DNA of 12,398 bases, taken from positions 1-12,398 of the forward strand of contig JBBDSH010000010.1 of the NCBI GenBank assembly GCA_040905045.1, read 5' to 3'. Position 1 is the stretch's first letter; every line of letters starts with the position of its first letter. Of this stretch, positions 12,325 through 12,398 are shown in pieces. Both the position numbers and the translations under genes were made by a program. The DNA is from JBBDSH01 sp040905045. Its GTDB lineage: Bacteria > Pseudomonadota > Gammaproteobacteria > Eutrophobiales > Eutrophobiaceae. Below the pieces are notes generated by a model, which did no database searches, was not told the DNA's origin, and was given only the letters and a program-made list of their open reading frames with translations.

Positions 12325-12398
12325 TCCGGCATGACGGGTTGGAGATGCCGGATGCTTGAACAACGGCTCCGGCATGACGGGTTGGAGATGCCGGATGC
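12325..12398. repeat. 43-bp tandem repeat running off the window end
   Basis: TCCGGCATGACGGG... starts at 12325 and again at 12368, with 31 identical bases visible in the second unit before the window ends. The array probably continues outside. No gene is seen in 11863-12398. Confidence 0.7.

Overview
The window looks like chromosomal DNA of a free-living, GC-rich gammaproteobacterium. The basis is the thrS-infC order, a two-domain MaeB malic enzyme, a fused two-domain ManC, and REP-like hairpin repeats starting with GTAG. A Chromatiales-like organism is plausible, but the genus cannot be fixed from the sequence. Every gene I can support, six housekeeping protein genes, one toxin-antitoxin pair and two tRNAs, lies on the minus strand, so the window reads biologically from 12398 down to 1.

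In transcription order: galU (UDP-glucose pyrophosphorylase) and manC (GDP-mannose synthesis) supply nucleotide sugars for surface polysaccharide. tRNA-Asn(GTT) follows with its own strong promoter. A RelE/ParE-type toxin and an XRE-type antitoxin form an overlapping pair behind a palindromic operator. uvrB (excision repair) and maeB (malic enzyme with a phosphotransacetylase-like tail) come next. tRNA-Val(GAC), also with a clear promoter, leads into thrS and infC, which form a tight translation operon. infC appears to start on AUC, a non-canonical codon that fits the known self-regulation of IF3. rpmI-rplT would be expected beyond position 1.

The intergenic DNA is the unusual part. Nearly every gap is packed with repeats of several families: (1) inverted pairs of TGTAGGAG-headed hairpins (REPIN/BIME-like), one present as a perfect 128-bp tandem duplication; (2) a second symmetric family built on CCGTCATACCGG; (3) a GGTGGGTTTC element upstream of uvrB; (4) smaller CCCCGG/CCGGGG hairpins nested inside elements of families 1 and 2; and (5) arrays with a strict 7-bp period but a different sequence at each site. 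Four heptad arrays touch gene ends: they supply or contain the stop codons of infC and uvrB, encode the last residues of MaeB, and form the whole proximal leader of maeB. No transposase able to move these repeats is encoded in the window. The regions 11863-12398 and 8595-9065 hold only repeats, regulatory sites and the tRNA-Asn 3' side; I see no protein gene there.
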